Positions 55,587 to 64,000 of a stretch of 64,000 bases of DNA are shown piece after piece (the first letter of the stretch is position 1; the number at the start of each line of letters is the position of its first letter). Position numbers and translations under genes: made by a program. This DNA is from an uncultured Colwellia sp. (GTDB taxonomy: Bacteria > Pseudomonadota > Gammaproteobacteria > Enterobacterales > Alteromonadaceae). The notes under the pieces were generated by a model. The model had not been told where the DNA came from, searched no databases, and saw nothing but the letters and a program-made list of their open reading frames with translations. The DNA is taken from assembly GCA_913062815.1 (NCBI GenBank), contig CAJXWZ010000013.1, positions 1 to 64,000 on the forward strand, read 5' to 3'.

Positions 55587-55600
55587 TGTAAGCGCTTACA
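55587..55600. promoter_or_regulatory. LacI-type operator 6 (symporter/phosphorylase promoter)
   Basis: Perfect palindrome TGTAAGCGCTTACA, 111 bp before the plus-strand symporter start. Probably controls the 55712-63400 operon. Confidence 0.8.
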
Positions 55601-55711
55601 TTTTGGCGATGAAATAATCAAAATGGTTGAATAAAGGCTAAATCACGATGAATAGAACAACGTAGTTTAGTACGCGAAAACTTATAAAAATAAACATCAC
55701 GAGGTCTTTAA

Positions 55712-57091
55712 GTGAATAAGCCATTAGTTCTGAAAGAAAAAATTGCATATGCATGTGGTGATATTGCATCAAATTTTTATTGGCGAGTAATTGACGTCTT
55801 CCTATTTATATTTTATACCGACGTATTTGGTATTTCAGCTGCTGCTGTTGGTACCTTAATGTTGGTTACACGCCTTATCGATGCCTTTTCAGATCCTCTT
55901 ATGGGGGCACTTGCCGATAGGACAAAAACGCGTTTCGGAAAGTTTAGGCCGTACTTACTTTGGGGAATTATTCCCATTGCCGCAGCAGGGGTATTAACGT
56001 TCACTGTTCCTGATGTTAGTGACAGCAATAAGCTTATTTGGGCTTACGGTACTTATATTTTTATGATGCTTGCCTACACCTTTATTAACGTACCTTATGG
56101 AGCCTTGCTTGGCGTGATTACCTCTGATACTCAACAGCGAACCAGCTTGACTAGCTTTCGCTTTATCGGGGCCTTCTCTGGCGGCAGCTTAGTTGCCTAC
56201 CTTACGCCTGAGCTTGTCATATATTTAGGGCAGGGTAACGAAGCCTTAGGTTGGCAATTAACTATGGGATTATATGGTTGTATCGCGGGCTTATTATTCA
56301 CGCTAACTTTTTATGGTACTAAAGAGCGTATCTCTCCGCCTGCAGAGCAAAAGACACCTGTTTTACAAGATATAAAAGATCTGGGGCAGAATAAACCTTG
56401 GCTAATATTATTTGGCTTGGCACTTATTATTATGGTGACTATTTCATTGCGCGCTAGCTCAGGTACCTTTTACTTTAAATATTATGTGCAGCGTCCAGAT
56501 CTCATTGGCAGTTTTGCTATGGCCTACATGATTGCCTTAGCCGTAGGCGCTGCATCTACGCCATTGTTAACACGCTTTTGTGATAAACGACGTTTATTAA
56601 TGATCTTAATGTCTATAGTGGCGATTTTATCGGTACTGTTTTATTTTGTGCCAAGTGACAATATAACCTTAATGTTTGTACTGCAGATAATAATTGGCTT
56701 AGCGCTAGGCCCTAAATCTCCATTGGTGTTTTCTATGTACGCAGATACAGCAGATTTTTCAGAGTGGCGTACCGGACGAAGAGCTACCGCGATGATTTTC
56801 TCGGCTGCGGCCTTTGCTCAAAAACTCGGTGGTGCCTTAGCTGGTGCTATGATCGGCTGGTTGTTAGCTTCTCTTGGTTATGTGGCTAATCAAGTACAAA
56901 GTGGTGCGTCAGAGCAAGGTATTGTGCTATTGATGACTGTGATACCTGCTATTTTCGCGGCTATCGCCGTGCCAATTATTTGGTTTTACCCATTGAGTGA
57001 TGACAAATTGCAAAATGTTCAAACTGACCTGCAAGAGAGAAAACCAGATGTGTTAAACCCGACTAAGCAAGAGGCCATTCTTAATGGATAA
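55712..57091 (+). CDS. GPH-family sugar:cation symporter
   Basis: A 459-residue twelve-helix symporter with KIAYACGDIASNFYWRV, DAFSDPLMGALADRTKTRFG and DTADFSEWRTGRRATAM. Third GPH transporter of the locus. GTG start; its end overlaps the phosphorylase start by eight bases, so it likely imports that enzyme's substrate. Confidence 0.92.
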   Translation: MNKPLVLKEKIAYACGDIASNFYWRVIDVFLFIFYTDVFGISAAAVGTLMLVTRLIDAFSDPLMGALADRTKTRFGKFRPYLLWGIIPIAAAGVLTFTVPDVSDSNKLIWAYGTYIFMMLAYTFINVPYGALLGVITSDTQQRTSLTSFRFIGAFSGGSLVAYLTPELVIYLGQGNEALGWQLTMGLYGCIAGLLFTLTFYGTKERISPPAEQKTPVLQDIKDLGQNKPWLILFGLALIIMVTISLRASSGTFYFKYYVQRPDLIGSFAMAYMIALAVGAASTPLLTRFCDKRRLLMILMSIVAILSVLFYFVPSDNITLMFVLQIIIGLALGPKSPLVFSMYADTADFSEWRTGRRATAMIFSAAAFAQKLGGALAGAMIGWLLASLGYVANQVQSGASEQGIVLLMTVIPAIFAAIAVPIIWFYPLSDDKLQNVQTDLQERKPDVLNPTKQEAILNG

Positions 57092-59465
57092 GGTATTAGC
57101 TAACAGTCAGGAGATGCAAGTAACGGCTGAGATTAATTGTCCATTGAGCATGCCTAAAGCGAACGGTTTTTTGTGGAACAAACAGATGGTTTTACAAGTT
57201 AATTGTCGTGGTTATGTTAACGGCCAATACATGCAACCAGAGCCACGTAAATATTCGTATGGACCAAATTTAGAAGAAAAGACCTTTATTCAACCAGAGC
57301 ATAGTTACTTTGCACACCACCCAGGCCGCTTTTTTTATATCAAAGATGAAGAAAGCCAGCAGTGTTTTTCTGCGCCTTATGAGCCTATGCGAGTAAAATT
57401 GGATAGTTTTCGTTTTGTGCAAACCCCGAGTGAAATCTGTTGGTATATAGAACATCTTGAACTTGAAATAACAATTAAAGTGAGCCTAACGGCCAAAGAT
57501 GTGGTGGAGCGTTGGTCTTTATCGGTAAATAACCTATCTTCACGTGAAAGAAAGTTAAGTATATATCCCTATTTTTCTATTGGTTATATGTCTTGGATGA
57601 ATCAATCAGCTACTTTTGATGCAAACTTAAATGCCATTGTGGCCAGTGCTATTACACCTTATCAAAAGGTAGAACAATATTTTGAGAATACACAATTAAA
57701 AGAGAAGACTTTTTTACTTGCTAATGAAACACCAAATGCCTGGCATGCACAACAATATTCATTTGAAGGCGAGGGTGGCTTACATAATCCTGATGCCCTA
57801 AAAGCTAGTTTATTATCGAATAAAGCGTCGCGCTATGAAACACCTGTCGCTGTTTTACAATATAAGAAATCGTTGTCACCGTCACAGAAAGTTGATTATC
57901 AATTTTTATTTGGACCCGCGAAAAATGAAGACGAAATATCGCACCTACGGGATAAATATTTTGATAAAGAAACTGCACAGAACACGCAATATGAATATGA
58001 TCAATATATCGCACAAGGTCAAGCCTGCTTAACCATTAAAACAGACAAGCCTGCTTTCGATGATTTTGTTAATCATTGGTTGCCTAGGCAAATGTTTTAT
58101 CATGGTGATGTCAACAGGTTAAGTACAGATCCTCAAACCCGTAATTACATTCAAGATAATATGGGAATGTGTTACATAAAGCCGGACGTTGCAAGAGAGG
58201 CTTTTATTTTAACCCTGTCTCAACAAAAGGTGAGCGGAGCAATACCTGATGGTGTATTGCTGCACAAAGAGGCAACACTTAAATATATTAACCAAATACC
58301 GCACACAGATCATTGTGTCTGGCTGCCTATTTGCCTTTCGGTGTACTTGAGTGAAACCAATGATTATGCGTTGCTTGACGAAAAAATTAGTTTTGGTGAT
58401 TCACATACTACGCAAACATTTGCTGAGCATATCGAACTTGCTTTAGATTGGTTATTGAATACTACCGATGACCGAGGCTTGAGTCTTATTGAACAAGGTG
58501 ATTGGTGTGATCCCATGAATATGGTGGGATATAAGGGTAAAGGTGTGTCAAGTTGGTTGTCACTGGCAAGTGCTTACGCTTTAAATTCTTGGTGCGACAT
58601 CTGCGAGCAATATGGTGCGAAAGTAACCTTGTCTAAAATGGACGAATATAGGTTTGCGGCTAAGGCTATAAATGAAGCGGTAAATAAACACTTATGGCAC
58701 GACAAGTGGTTTGCTCGAGGCATTACCGATGATAACCGTGTCTTTGGCACCGCTAATGATAGCCAGGGAAAAATATATTTAAACCCACAAAGTTGGGCCA
58801 TGTTAAGTGGCGCAGCGAATGCAGAGCAACAAGAAGCAATGGTCAGTGCTATAGATGCTCAATTGATGACACCCTTTGGTGTGATGATGCTAGCACCGAG
58901 CTACACCCACATGGTTGAGGATATTGGCAGACTTACCCAAAAGCACCCAGGGGTATCTGAAAATGGCTCTGTTTATAACCATGCCGCTATTTTTTATGTC
59001 TATAGTTTGTATCAAACTGGCCGTTATGATTTGGCCTTTGAAGTGCTCAGTAAGATAATACCCTGTCATGAAAATCAAGATGGCAGTGGTCAACTGCCGA
59101 TATTTGTCCCTAATTACTATCGTGGTGCTTTTCATGAATTTCCTGAGCAAGCAGGTCGCTCAAGTCAACTATTTAATACGGGCACACTTGCTTGGTTATA
59201 TCGCTGCCTTGTTGAAGAACTATGTGGCTTGAAAGGTGAACGTGGCGTGTTAACAGTTGAGCCAAAACTTCCAAGCAGTATTGATACTATATCTGGAAAA
59301 CGAGTATTCCAAGACGCAATTGTGAATTTCACTATCGAGAAATCTAGAGACGTTACTGAGGTACAGACATACCTTAACTCAAAGCTGTTAAGTCATAACA
59401 GATTGACTAATTTAACTGCTCAGCAGAGTTATCAAGTACATGTTTTGGTGCCTTATAATGACTAA
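57084..59465 (+). CDS. GH94-family phosphorylase, probably cellobionic acid phosphorylase
   Basis: Phosphorylases of this family split a beta-glucoside with phosphate to glucose-1-phosphate. The 793-residue protein begins like Xanthomonas NdvB-type cellobionic acid phosphorylases (EC 2.4.1.321, about 790 residues): YMQPEPRKYSYGP, EKTFIQPEHSYFAHHPGRF, YPYFSIGYMSWMNQSA. The candidate acid is D476 in GDWCDPMNMVGYKGKG, and a carboxy-terminal jelly-roll follows. The kinase for gluconate, the other product, is coupled to it by overlap. Cytoplasmic, no signal peptide. Another GH94 specificity cannot be excluded. Confidence 0.8.
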   Translation: MDKVLANSQEMQVTAEINCPLSMPKANGFLWNKQMVLQVNCRGYVNGQYMQPEPRKYSYGPNLEEKTFIQPEHSYFAHHPGRFFYIKDEESQQCFSAPYEPMRVKLDSFRFVQTPSEICWYIEHLELEITIKVSLTAKDVVERWSLSVNNLSSRERKLSIYPYFSIGYMSWMNQSATFDANLNAIVASAITPYQKVEQYFENTQLKEKTFLLANETPNAWHAQQYSFEGEGGLHNPDALKASLLSNKASRYETPVAVLQYKKSLSPSQKVDYQFLFGPAKNEDEISHLRDKYFDKETAQNTQYEYDQYIAQGQACLTIKTDKPAFDDFVNHWLPRQMFYHGDVNRLSTDPQTRNYIQDNMGMCYIKPDVAREAFILTLSQQKVSGAIPDGVLLHKEATLKYINQIPHTDHCVWLPICLSVYLSETNDYALLDEKISFGDSHTTQTFAEHIELALDWLLNTTDDRGLSLIEQGDWCDPMNMVGYKGKGVSSWLSLASAYALNSWCDICEQYGAKVTLSKMDEYRFAAKAINEAVNKHLWHDKWFARGITDDNRVFGTANDSQGKIYLNPQSWAMLSGAANAEQQEAMVSAIDAQLMTPFGVMMLAPSYTHMVEDIGRLTQKHPGVSENGSVYNHAAIFYVYSLYQTGRYDLAFEVLSKIIPCHENQDGSGQLPIFVPNYYRGAFHEFPEQAGRSSQLFNTGTLAWLYRCLVEELCGLKGERGVLTVEPKLPSSIDTISGKRVFQDAIVNFTIEKSRDVTEVQTYLNSKLLSHNRLTNLTAQQSYQVHVLVPYND

Positions 59466-60042
59466 CCCTAGGGTGAATAAAGAAAGTTATGTGCAGGAAA
59501 AAGGCAAATTATCACTATTTATTGTGATGGGCGTTAGTGGCTCTGGTAAGTCAATAGTCGGACAAGCTTTAGCAAAGCAATTGCATAATGATAAAGAGTT
59601 TATCTTTATTGATGCTGATGATTTTCATTCGACTGAGGCAAAGCAGCACATGGCTGCTAATTTACCCCTTAATGATGCCATGAGAAAACCTTGGATAGCT
59701 GCTATATCAACTAAACTGAAGCAACTTAATAATCAGAATATAAATGTAGTGTTAGCGTATTCAGGTTTAAAGCAACACCATAGAAACTGTTTTAGAGAAC
59801 TTGAATTCAATTGTCATTTCTTTTATTTATCAGCTGATATTGAATTGATTCGTACACGTATGAAGCAGCGCGAAAATCATTTCTTCTCATCACAATTGCT
59901 AGCCAGCCAATTCGAGGCAATGGAAGCTATTGCTAGTGACGAACAAGATATTACAAAAATTGATGTTAACACCTCACTAGAAAATATTAACAAAACTATT
60001 TTGACTCTTGCGCAGCAAGCGCTTACCAAGGATTTTCAATGA
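59458..60042 (+). CDS. gntK: Gluconokinase-like P-loop kinase
   Basis: A 194-residue kinase of the shikimate/gluconate type, phosphorylating gluconate to 6-phosphogluconate. Walker A MGVSGSGKS at about residues 24-32; FIDADDFHSTEAKQHMAANLPLNDAMRKPW is the gluconokinase substrate region; Walker-B-like VVLAYSGLKQHHR follows. ATG 59458 overlaps the phosphorylase stop by eight bases. The CBM9-like gene starts inside its stop (ATGA). Catalytic residues look intact. Confidence 0.88.
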   Translation: MTNPRVNKESYVQEKGKLSLFIVMGVSGSGKSIVGQALAKQLHNDKEFIFIDADDFHSTEAKQHMAANLPLNDAMRKPWIAAISTKLKQLNNQNINVVLAYSGLKQHHRNCFRELEFNCHFFYLSADIELIRTRMKQRENHFFSSQLLASQFEAMEAIASDEQDITKIDVNTSLENINKTILTLAQQALTKDFQ

Positions 60043-60794
60043 AAAAATACATTGTTTTACTTTTAGCTTTTCATTTATTGGGTTTTAACGCTAATGCGAC
60101 AACTGCATTGGAGGCACATAAAGCAACAGAAAAAATTATTATTGATGGCGTAGGTGATGAATCTAGCTGGAACAAAGCCAAATGGCAGCCTTTGGATCAA
60201 TTGATACTCGGTGCTATGCCAAGCAAAAAGGATTTTAACGGGAAGTTTAAGATACTTTGGGATAACCAACAGTTGCACCTGTTAGTAGAAATTAGCGACG
60301 ACGTACTTTTTGATCAACATGCTAATCCATTGCACTTTTATTGGGATGATGACTGTTTAGAAATATTCATTGACGAAGATGCATCGGGTGGCAATCATCA
60401 ATTTAGTTATAACGCCTTCGCTTATCATATTGCTTTGGATAATCAAGTTGTTGATATTGGCCCAAGCCATAATAGCGAATCACCTAACTTTGTTCTGCTA
60501 AATCAGCACGTAAATAGTCTTTGGAAACGTAGTAAAAATGCCCCTTATACTCTAACTTGGGAGCTTTCTGTCAATGTTTATGATGATAGTTTTGATGAAC
60601 GAAAAGAAGCTCAGCAGCCAGTAACATTGTCACTAGGTAAAAAGCTCGGTTTTATGTTGGCTTATTGTGACAACGATGGCTCAAAAGAGCGTGAACATTT
60701 TATTGGCTCAACTGATATTAAAGCAGTCAATGGTAGTAAAAACTTAGGTTATATCACCGCCGATGTATTTCAGCAGTTAACACTGATCAAGTAA
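60039..60794 (+). CDS. Secreted CBM9-like carbohydrate-binding protein
   Basis: A 251-residue protein with a signal peptide (ending NANA) and a family 9 carbohydrate-binding-like fold: KIIIDGVGDESSWNKAKW, FKILWDNQQLHLLVEISDD, YWDDDCLEIFIDED and LGFMLAYCDNDG. Stand-alone CBM9-like domains bind sugar ends; no catalytic domain is attached. Probably periplasmic. Overlaps gntK by four bases. Confidence 0.85.
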   Translation: MKKYIVLLLAFHLLGFNANATTALEAHKATEKIIIDGVGDESSWNKAKWQPLDQLILGAMPSKKDFNGKFKILWDNQQLHLLVEISDDVLFDQHANPLHFYWDDDCLEIFIDEDASGGNHQFSYNAFAYHIALDNQVVDIGPSHNSESPNFVLLNQHVNSLWKRSKNAPYTLTWELSVNVYDDSFDERKEAQQPVTLSLGKKLGFMLAYCDNDGSKEREHFIGSTDIKAVNGSKNLGYITADVFQQLTLIK

Positions 60795-60817
60795 GAACAT
60801 TTAAATAAAGGCTAATA

Positions 60818-63400
60818 ATGAAAAACTATACAAAAATTACTGTACTGTCAGCAGTTACAGCGCTTTCACTAGCAGCTTGTATGCAAGAGACTCAGCAAGT
60901 GGCAACAATTGTAGATGGCAAAAAAGACTCAAAACGCTTAACTACCTTAGAGCATGATGTCAGTGATCTATTAAGTCAAATGACCTTAAAAGAAAAAGTA
61001 TCACTTGCCCATGCCAGTGGAAAATTTCATATTAATGCAATTGAGCGATTAGCCATTCCAGAGATGTGGCTTTCTGATGGTCCTCACGGTGTTAGGCATC
61101 AGATACAAAAACATAGTTGGGATTCAGCTGGCTGGGACAATGACCATGCTACTTACTTGCCGCATCTTACCTCGGTAGCAGCAAGTTGGGACATCGAAAT
61201 GGCCAAGTTACATGGTCAAGTGCTCGGTGCAGAAGCGAGAGAACGTCAAAAAGACTTTATTCTAGGCCCAGGGGTCAACTTGGCAAGGTTACCACTTTAT
61301 GGCAGAAATTTTGAATATATGGGAGAAGATCCTATATTAGCGGCTAAGCTCGTTGTACCTCAAATTAAGGCCGTACAAGAAAACGATGTGGCAGCAACAA
61401 TCAAACATTATGCACTTAATACTCAAGAATTGAACCGAACAGGTGTAAATGCTAAACCAAGTGAACGTACGTTAAGAGAAGTTTATTTACCAGCTTTTGA
61501 AGCTGCCGTTAAAGAAGCGAACGTGTTAGGTGTTATGGGCGCCTATAACGAATACTACGGCACTAATGCCAATCAAAGTAAGCACTTGGTGATGGATATT
61601 CTCAAAGGAGAATGGGGCTTTCAAGGGGTGTTATTAACCGATTGGAACGTCGATATTAATACCTATGATGCAGCAATGAATGGTTTAGATTTAGAAATGG
61701 GTACAGAGGCTCCTTCTTATGAAGAATATTTTCTAGCACAACCATTTTTAACCATGATTGAACAAGGAAAAATTCCAGTATCTATTGCCGATGATAAAGC
61801 TCGTCGTATTTTAAGGGTGCAACATGCCATAGGTATGTATGATGAAAATCGCAAACTAGGCGCAAGAAATACTGAGTTTCATCAAACAGCAGCGAGAGAA
61901 ATAGCTGCTCAAGGTGTTGTGTTGCTTAAAAACAACCTAGTTAATTCACAAACTATTTTACCATTAAATAAAAAACAACTGAAAAACGTATTGGTACTTG
62001 GTCCCAATGCGGATAAGAAACACGGTACGGGCGGTGGTTCTTCTGAAGTAAAGTCATTGTATGAAATAACGCCGCTAGCCGGATTGAAAGCTGCATTAGG
62101 TGATGATGTTAACATTGAAGTGATGAGAGCGCGCAGTAGTGAACTTTCAGCCATTGCTAGTGATTATGTGGCAAGTCGCCACTGGACAGGAACACCGGCG
62201 TGGAACATCTCCTATTTTACTGATCAAGGCAGAGCAGAGCTTAAGCAAGAATCTTGGATAGTTGATTCAAAATTTCAGTCCGTTAGCAAAGGCGATGTTG
62301 AATATATTTCAATGAAAGGAACGATAAAGCCATTGCAAACAGGTATTCATAAATTAAACCTTGAAACAAAAGGTAGTTTTACCTTAAAAATTGATGGCAA
62401 AGTACAAATAGCGCATAAAGCCTCCGCTGAAACTTCACTTCAATTAGTTACGATTAGTCACGATGTAGCGTTAAATGAAAATACCGAGTATGTTTTTGAA
62501 ATTGACTATGATGGTAATGATAATTTTACGTTAGGTTGGGATGCCCCAGGCGAATTGTTTGCAACCGAAGCACAATATTTAGCTGCCGCTAAAGCTGCAG
62601 ATGCGGTAATTTATTTTGGCGGCTTAAGTCATGGTGATGATAGAGAATCAATTGATCGCCCTGATATGAAATTGCCTAACTCTCAAGACGAAATTATAGG
62701 TAAACTACTTAACGCTAACAATAAAACCATTGTGTTTTTAGTTGCCGGCTCTGCAGTAGAAATGCCATGGGTTGAACAAGCCAATGCCCTAGTTTGGGGT
62801 TGGTATGGCGGTATGGAAGCCGGTAATGCTTTTGCTGATGTATTACTTGGTGATGTTAACCCTAGCGGAAAAATGCCTATTACTTTACCTGCCAAACTAA
62901 CTGACACTGCACCCATTGCTTTGAATGACTATAACGCTAAAGAAAGTTTATATTCTGAAGGCGTGTTTATTGGCTATCGTTGGTTTGAACAGCAAAAAAT
63001 TAAGCCCTTATTTAGTTTCGGCCATGGTTTATCTTATACACAATTTGAACTAAGTGCTTTAAAGCTAAGTAAATCAGAGGTAACCAAGGATGAATCAATA
63101 ACACTTGAAGTTACGGTGAAAAATACTGGCGATGTTAGTGGCGCCGAAGTAGTGCAACTATATTTGCGCGACATACAAGCCTCTGTGCCGCGTCCAGACA
63201 AAGAGCTTAAACACTTCGCTAAAGTAAAATTATCTGCAGGTGAAAGTCAAACCATATCTCTGTCATTAAATAAGCGTGACTTATCTTTTTGGGATGAAAA
63301 AAGTAACGATTGGTTAGCGGAAGCTGGCGAATTTGAAGTGTTAATTGGAACGGCTGTTGATGATATAAAACTAACCGAAAAATTTAATTATCATCCATAA
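60818..63400 (+). CDS. Glycoside hydrolase family 3 beta-glucosidase lipoprotein with PA14-like insert
   Basis: An 860-residue enzyme. Lipobox LAAC (C21) gives a lipid-anchored periplasmic or outer-membrane form. GH3 barrel with nucleophile D275 in LLTDWNVD, KHYALNTQE, and the C-terminal GH3 sandwich; a PA14-like domain at about 450-580 (SWIVDSKF, GIHKLNLETKGSFTLKIDGK); then a fibronectin-III-like end. Takes glucose from beta-gluco-oligosaccharides before import. Last gene of the operon, 23 bp after the CBM9-like gene. Confidence 0.93.
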   Translation: MKNYTKITVLSAVTALSLAACMQETQQVATIVDGKKDSKRLTTLEHDVSDLLSQMTLKEKVSLAHASGKFHINAIERLAIPEMWLSDGPHGVRHQIQKHSWDSAGWDNDHATYLPHLTSVAASWDIEMAKLHGQVLGAEARERQKDFILGPGVNLARLPLYGRNFEYMGEDPILAAKLVVPQIKAVQENDVAATIKHYALNTQELNRTGVNAKPSERTLREVYLPAFEAAVKEANVLGVMGAYNEYYGTNANQSKHLVMDILKGEWGFQGVLLTDWNVDINTYDAAMNGLDLEMGTEAPSYEEYFLAQPFLTMIEQGKIPVSIADDKARRILRVQHAIGMYDENRKLGARNTEFHQTAAREIAAQGVVLLKNNLVNSQTILPLNKKQLKNVLVLGPNADKKHGTGGGSSEVKSLYEITPLAGLKAALGDDVNIEVMRARSSELSAIASDYVASRHWTGTPAWNISYFTDQGRAELKQESWIVDSKFQSVSKGDVEYISMKGTIKPLQTGIHKLNLETKGSFTLKIDGKVQIAHKASAETSLQLVTISHDVALNENTEYVFEIDYDGNDNFTLGWDAPGELFATEAQYLAAAKAADAVIYFGGLSHGDDRESIDRPDMKLPNSQDEIIGKLLNANNKTIVFLVAGSAVEMPWVEQANALVWGWYGGMEAGNAFADVLLGDVNPSGKMPITLPAKLTDTAPIALNDYNAKESLYSEGVFIGYRWFEQQKIKPLFSFGHGLSYTQFELSALKLSKSEVTKDESITLEVTVKNTGDVSGAEVVQLYLRDIQASVPRPDKELKHFAKVKLSAGESQTISLSLNKRDLSFWDEKSNDWLAEAGEFEVLIGTAVDDIKLTEKFNYHP

Positions 63401-63409
63401 TATATAGGG

Positions 63410-63442
63410 CTTAGCGATAGATAGTAATTTTCTATCGCTAAG
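63410..63442. terminator. Bidirectional hairpin between GH3 and LysR genes
   Basis: Perfect 12-bp inverted repeat CTTAGCGATAGA / TCTATCGCTAAG with a 9-base loop between two convergent genes. No strong T-run either side. Confidence 0.6.
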
Positions 63443-63499
63443 TTACTATTAATAATCCTGAGTAGCATTTAATTTAACCTTACTCAGAGAAGATATGAA

Positions 63500-64000
63500 T
63501 TAAGCGAAAACGTCACTAAATATTCCTTTCAATAAATCCACTTTTACATTTTCTTTTGCTGATTTTTTATATACCAAGGACAAGTCAAATTGATAGGTTA
63601 ATGAACTAGGTTGAATTATTCTCATCGCACCTATATTAAGCTCTTTTTGAATAGTACTTTGCGGCAAATAACCGATATAGCGTCCAGATAATATCATAGC
63701 TTTTCGTGTGTCAAATTGATAAGCCTTTGCTGCTAAATTCAGTTTTGTTAGCTGCTCTCTGCCTTTTACATCTATATCTATTCCTGGGTGAATAGCAGGA
63801 GCTTGAGCTAAGTCTATGGCGCTGATGGTATGATCTACACGGGTAAAAAATTCATGACCTTTAGCGCAACAGAGAAAAATGGGTTCACTAAAAAGTGTTT
63901 TATAGTGTAAACCTTCTACCGGTTTGTAATTTGGCAACAAACCGATATGCGCTTTGTCTTTAAGTAACTTTTTTTCTATGTTGGCAATAGAATCTACATC
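63500..64000 (-). CDS. LysR-family regulator, C-terminal part (5' end outside window)
   Basis: Open to the right edge. The 166 visible residues are the co-inducer-binding domain: KAHIGLLPNYKPVEGLHYKT, SEPIFLCCAKGHEFF, VKGREQLTKLN and MILSGRYIGYLPQ are typical of the LysR_substrate fold. The HTH lies beyond the window. Converges with the GH3 gene across a hairpin; no evidence it regulates the sugar locus. Confidence 0.88.
   Translation of the reverse strand, partial: DVDSIANIEKKLLKDKAHIGLLPNYKPVEGLHYKTLFSEPIFLCCAKGHEFFTRVDHTISAIDLAQAPAIHPGIDIDVKGREQLTKLNLAAKAYQFDTRKAMILSGRYIGYLPQSTIQKELNIGAMRIIQPSSLTYQFDLSLVYKKSAKENVKVDLLKGIFSDVFA

Larger units (their letters stand above)
55264..55711. other. 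Divergent control region of the receptor and phosphorylase operons
   Basis: 448 bp without genes, holding three LacI-type operators, at 55311 and 55367 (receptor side) and 55587 (symporter side). No coding frame seen. Confidence 0.75.

Noticed and set aside
60011..60027. Seventh LacI-type operator (CAAGCGCTTACC)
   Set aside because: Inside the gluconokinase-like coding region and mismatched in both flanks; probably chance.
1..64000. CRISPR arrays, insertion sequences, prophage, rRNA
   Set aside because: No regularly spaced repeats, transposases, phage structural genes or rRNA segments were seen on either strand.

Overview
The window is AT-rich DNA from a marine gammaproteobacterium, most likely Alteromonadales and close to Colwellia or Thalassotalea. 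This is inferred from the low GC, the tpiA-secG-tRNA-Leu order, a MSHA-type pilin, and a large sugar locus in which a TonB-dependent receptor sits with SapC, a cupin-like protein and tryptophan-halogenase-family flavoproteins. The database comparison that would settle the taxon was not possible.

Layout. 1-1062: conserved tpiA (partial), secG, tRNA-Leu(GAG) and a terminator. 1092-2298: a rearranged spot where a 5'-truncated GlxA/AraC-type regulator abuts a frameshifted remnant of a NamZ (DUF1343) gene, apparently one deletion scar. 2299-3066: dsbC-like gene. 3439-11554: a run of small, mostly separate plus-strand genes (GNAT, gamma-glutamylcyclotransferase-like, RidA, NTF2-like, several tiny membrane proteins, DUF2007 plus zinc finger, FosA-like, GST, EamA exporter). 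11661-14571: minus-strand YiaW/YiaV-like pair with a beta-barrel outer-membrane protein. 15310-16332: zinc-ribbon/Sel1 protein. 16765-21191: four-gene signalling unit (response regulator with degenerate GGDEF, porin-like protein, periplasmic protein, hybrid-free histidine kinase). 22226-25749: two lone solute-binding proteins and a serine-hydrolase lipoprotein. 26044-32958: orphan XdhC, a GntR/FAD-oxidoreductase divergent pair, and LysR with a ketone-body module (scoAB plus thiolase). 33279-36046: GNAT, NTF2-like, pilin and methyltransferase.

36077-63400 is a large beta-glucoside utilisation region. A LacI-family regulator lies beside GH1 beta-glucosidase and two GPH symporters; a lone sugar-binding protein and a FucP/GluP-type transporter follow; then polysaccharide deacetylase, halogenase-like protein 1, cupin-like protein, SapC, halogenase-like protein 2 and a 995-residue TonB-dependent receptor; and, divergently, a third GPH symporter, a GH94-type phosphorylase, a gluconokinase-like kinase, a CBM9-like protein and a GH3 lipoprotein with a PA14-like insert. 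Six copies of a 14-bp palindrome TGWAAGCGCTTWCA sit only in the promoter regions of these units and link them into one predicted LacI regulon. Phosphorylase plus gluconokinase in translationally coupled order suggests phosphorolysis of cellobionate (oxidised cellobiose) to glucose-1-phosphate and gluconate, then 6-phosphogluconate. Inside this region are a histidine kinase whose membrane domain resembles the plant ethylene receptor ETR1 (Asp, Cys and His ligand positions kept) and a HEPN-like protein.

The window ends inside a LysR-family gene. No CRISPR array, insertion sequence, prophage, rRNA or integron attC site was recognised.
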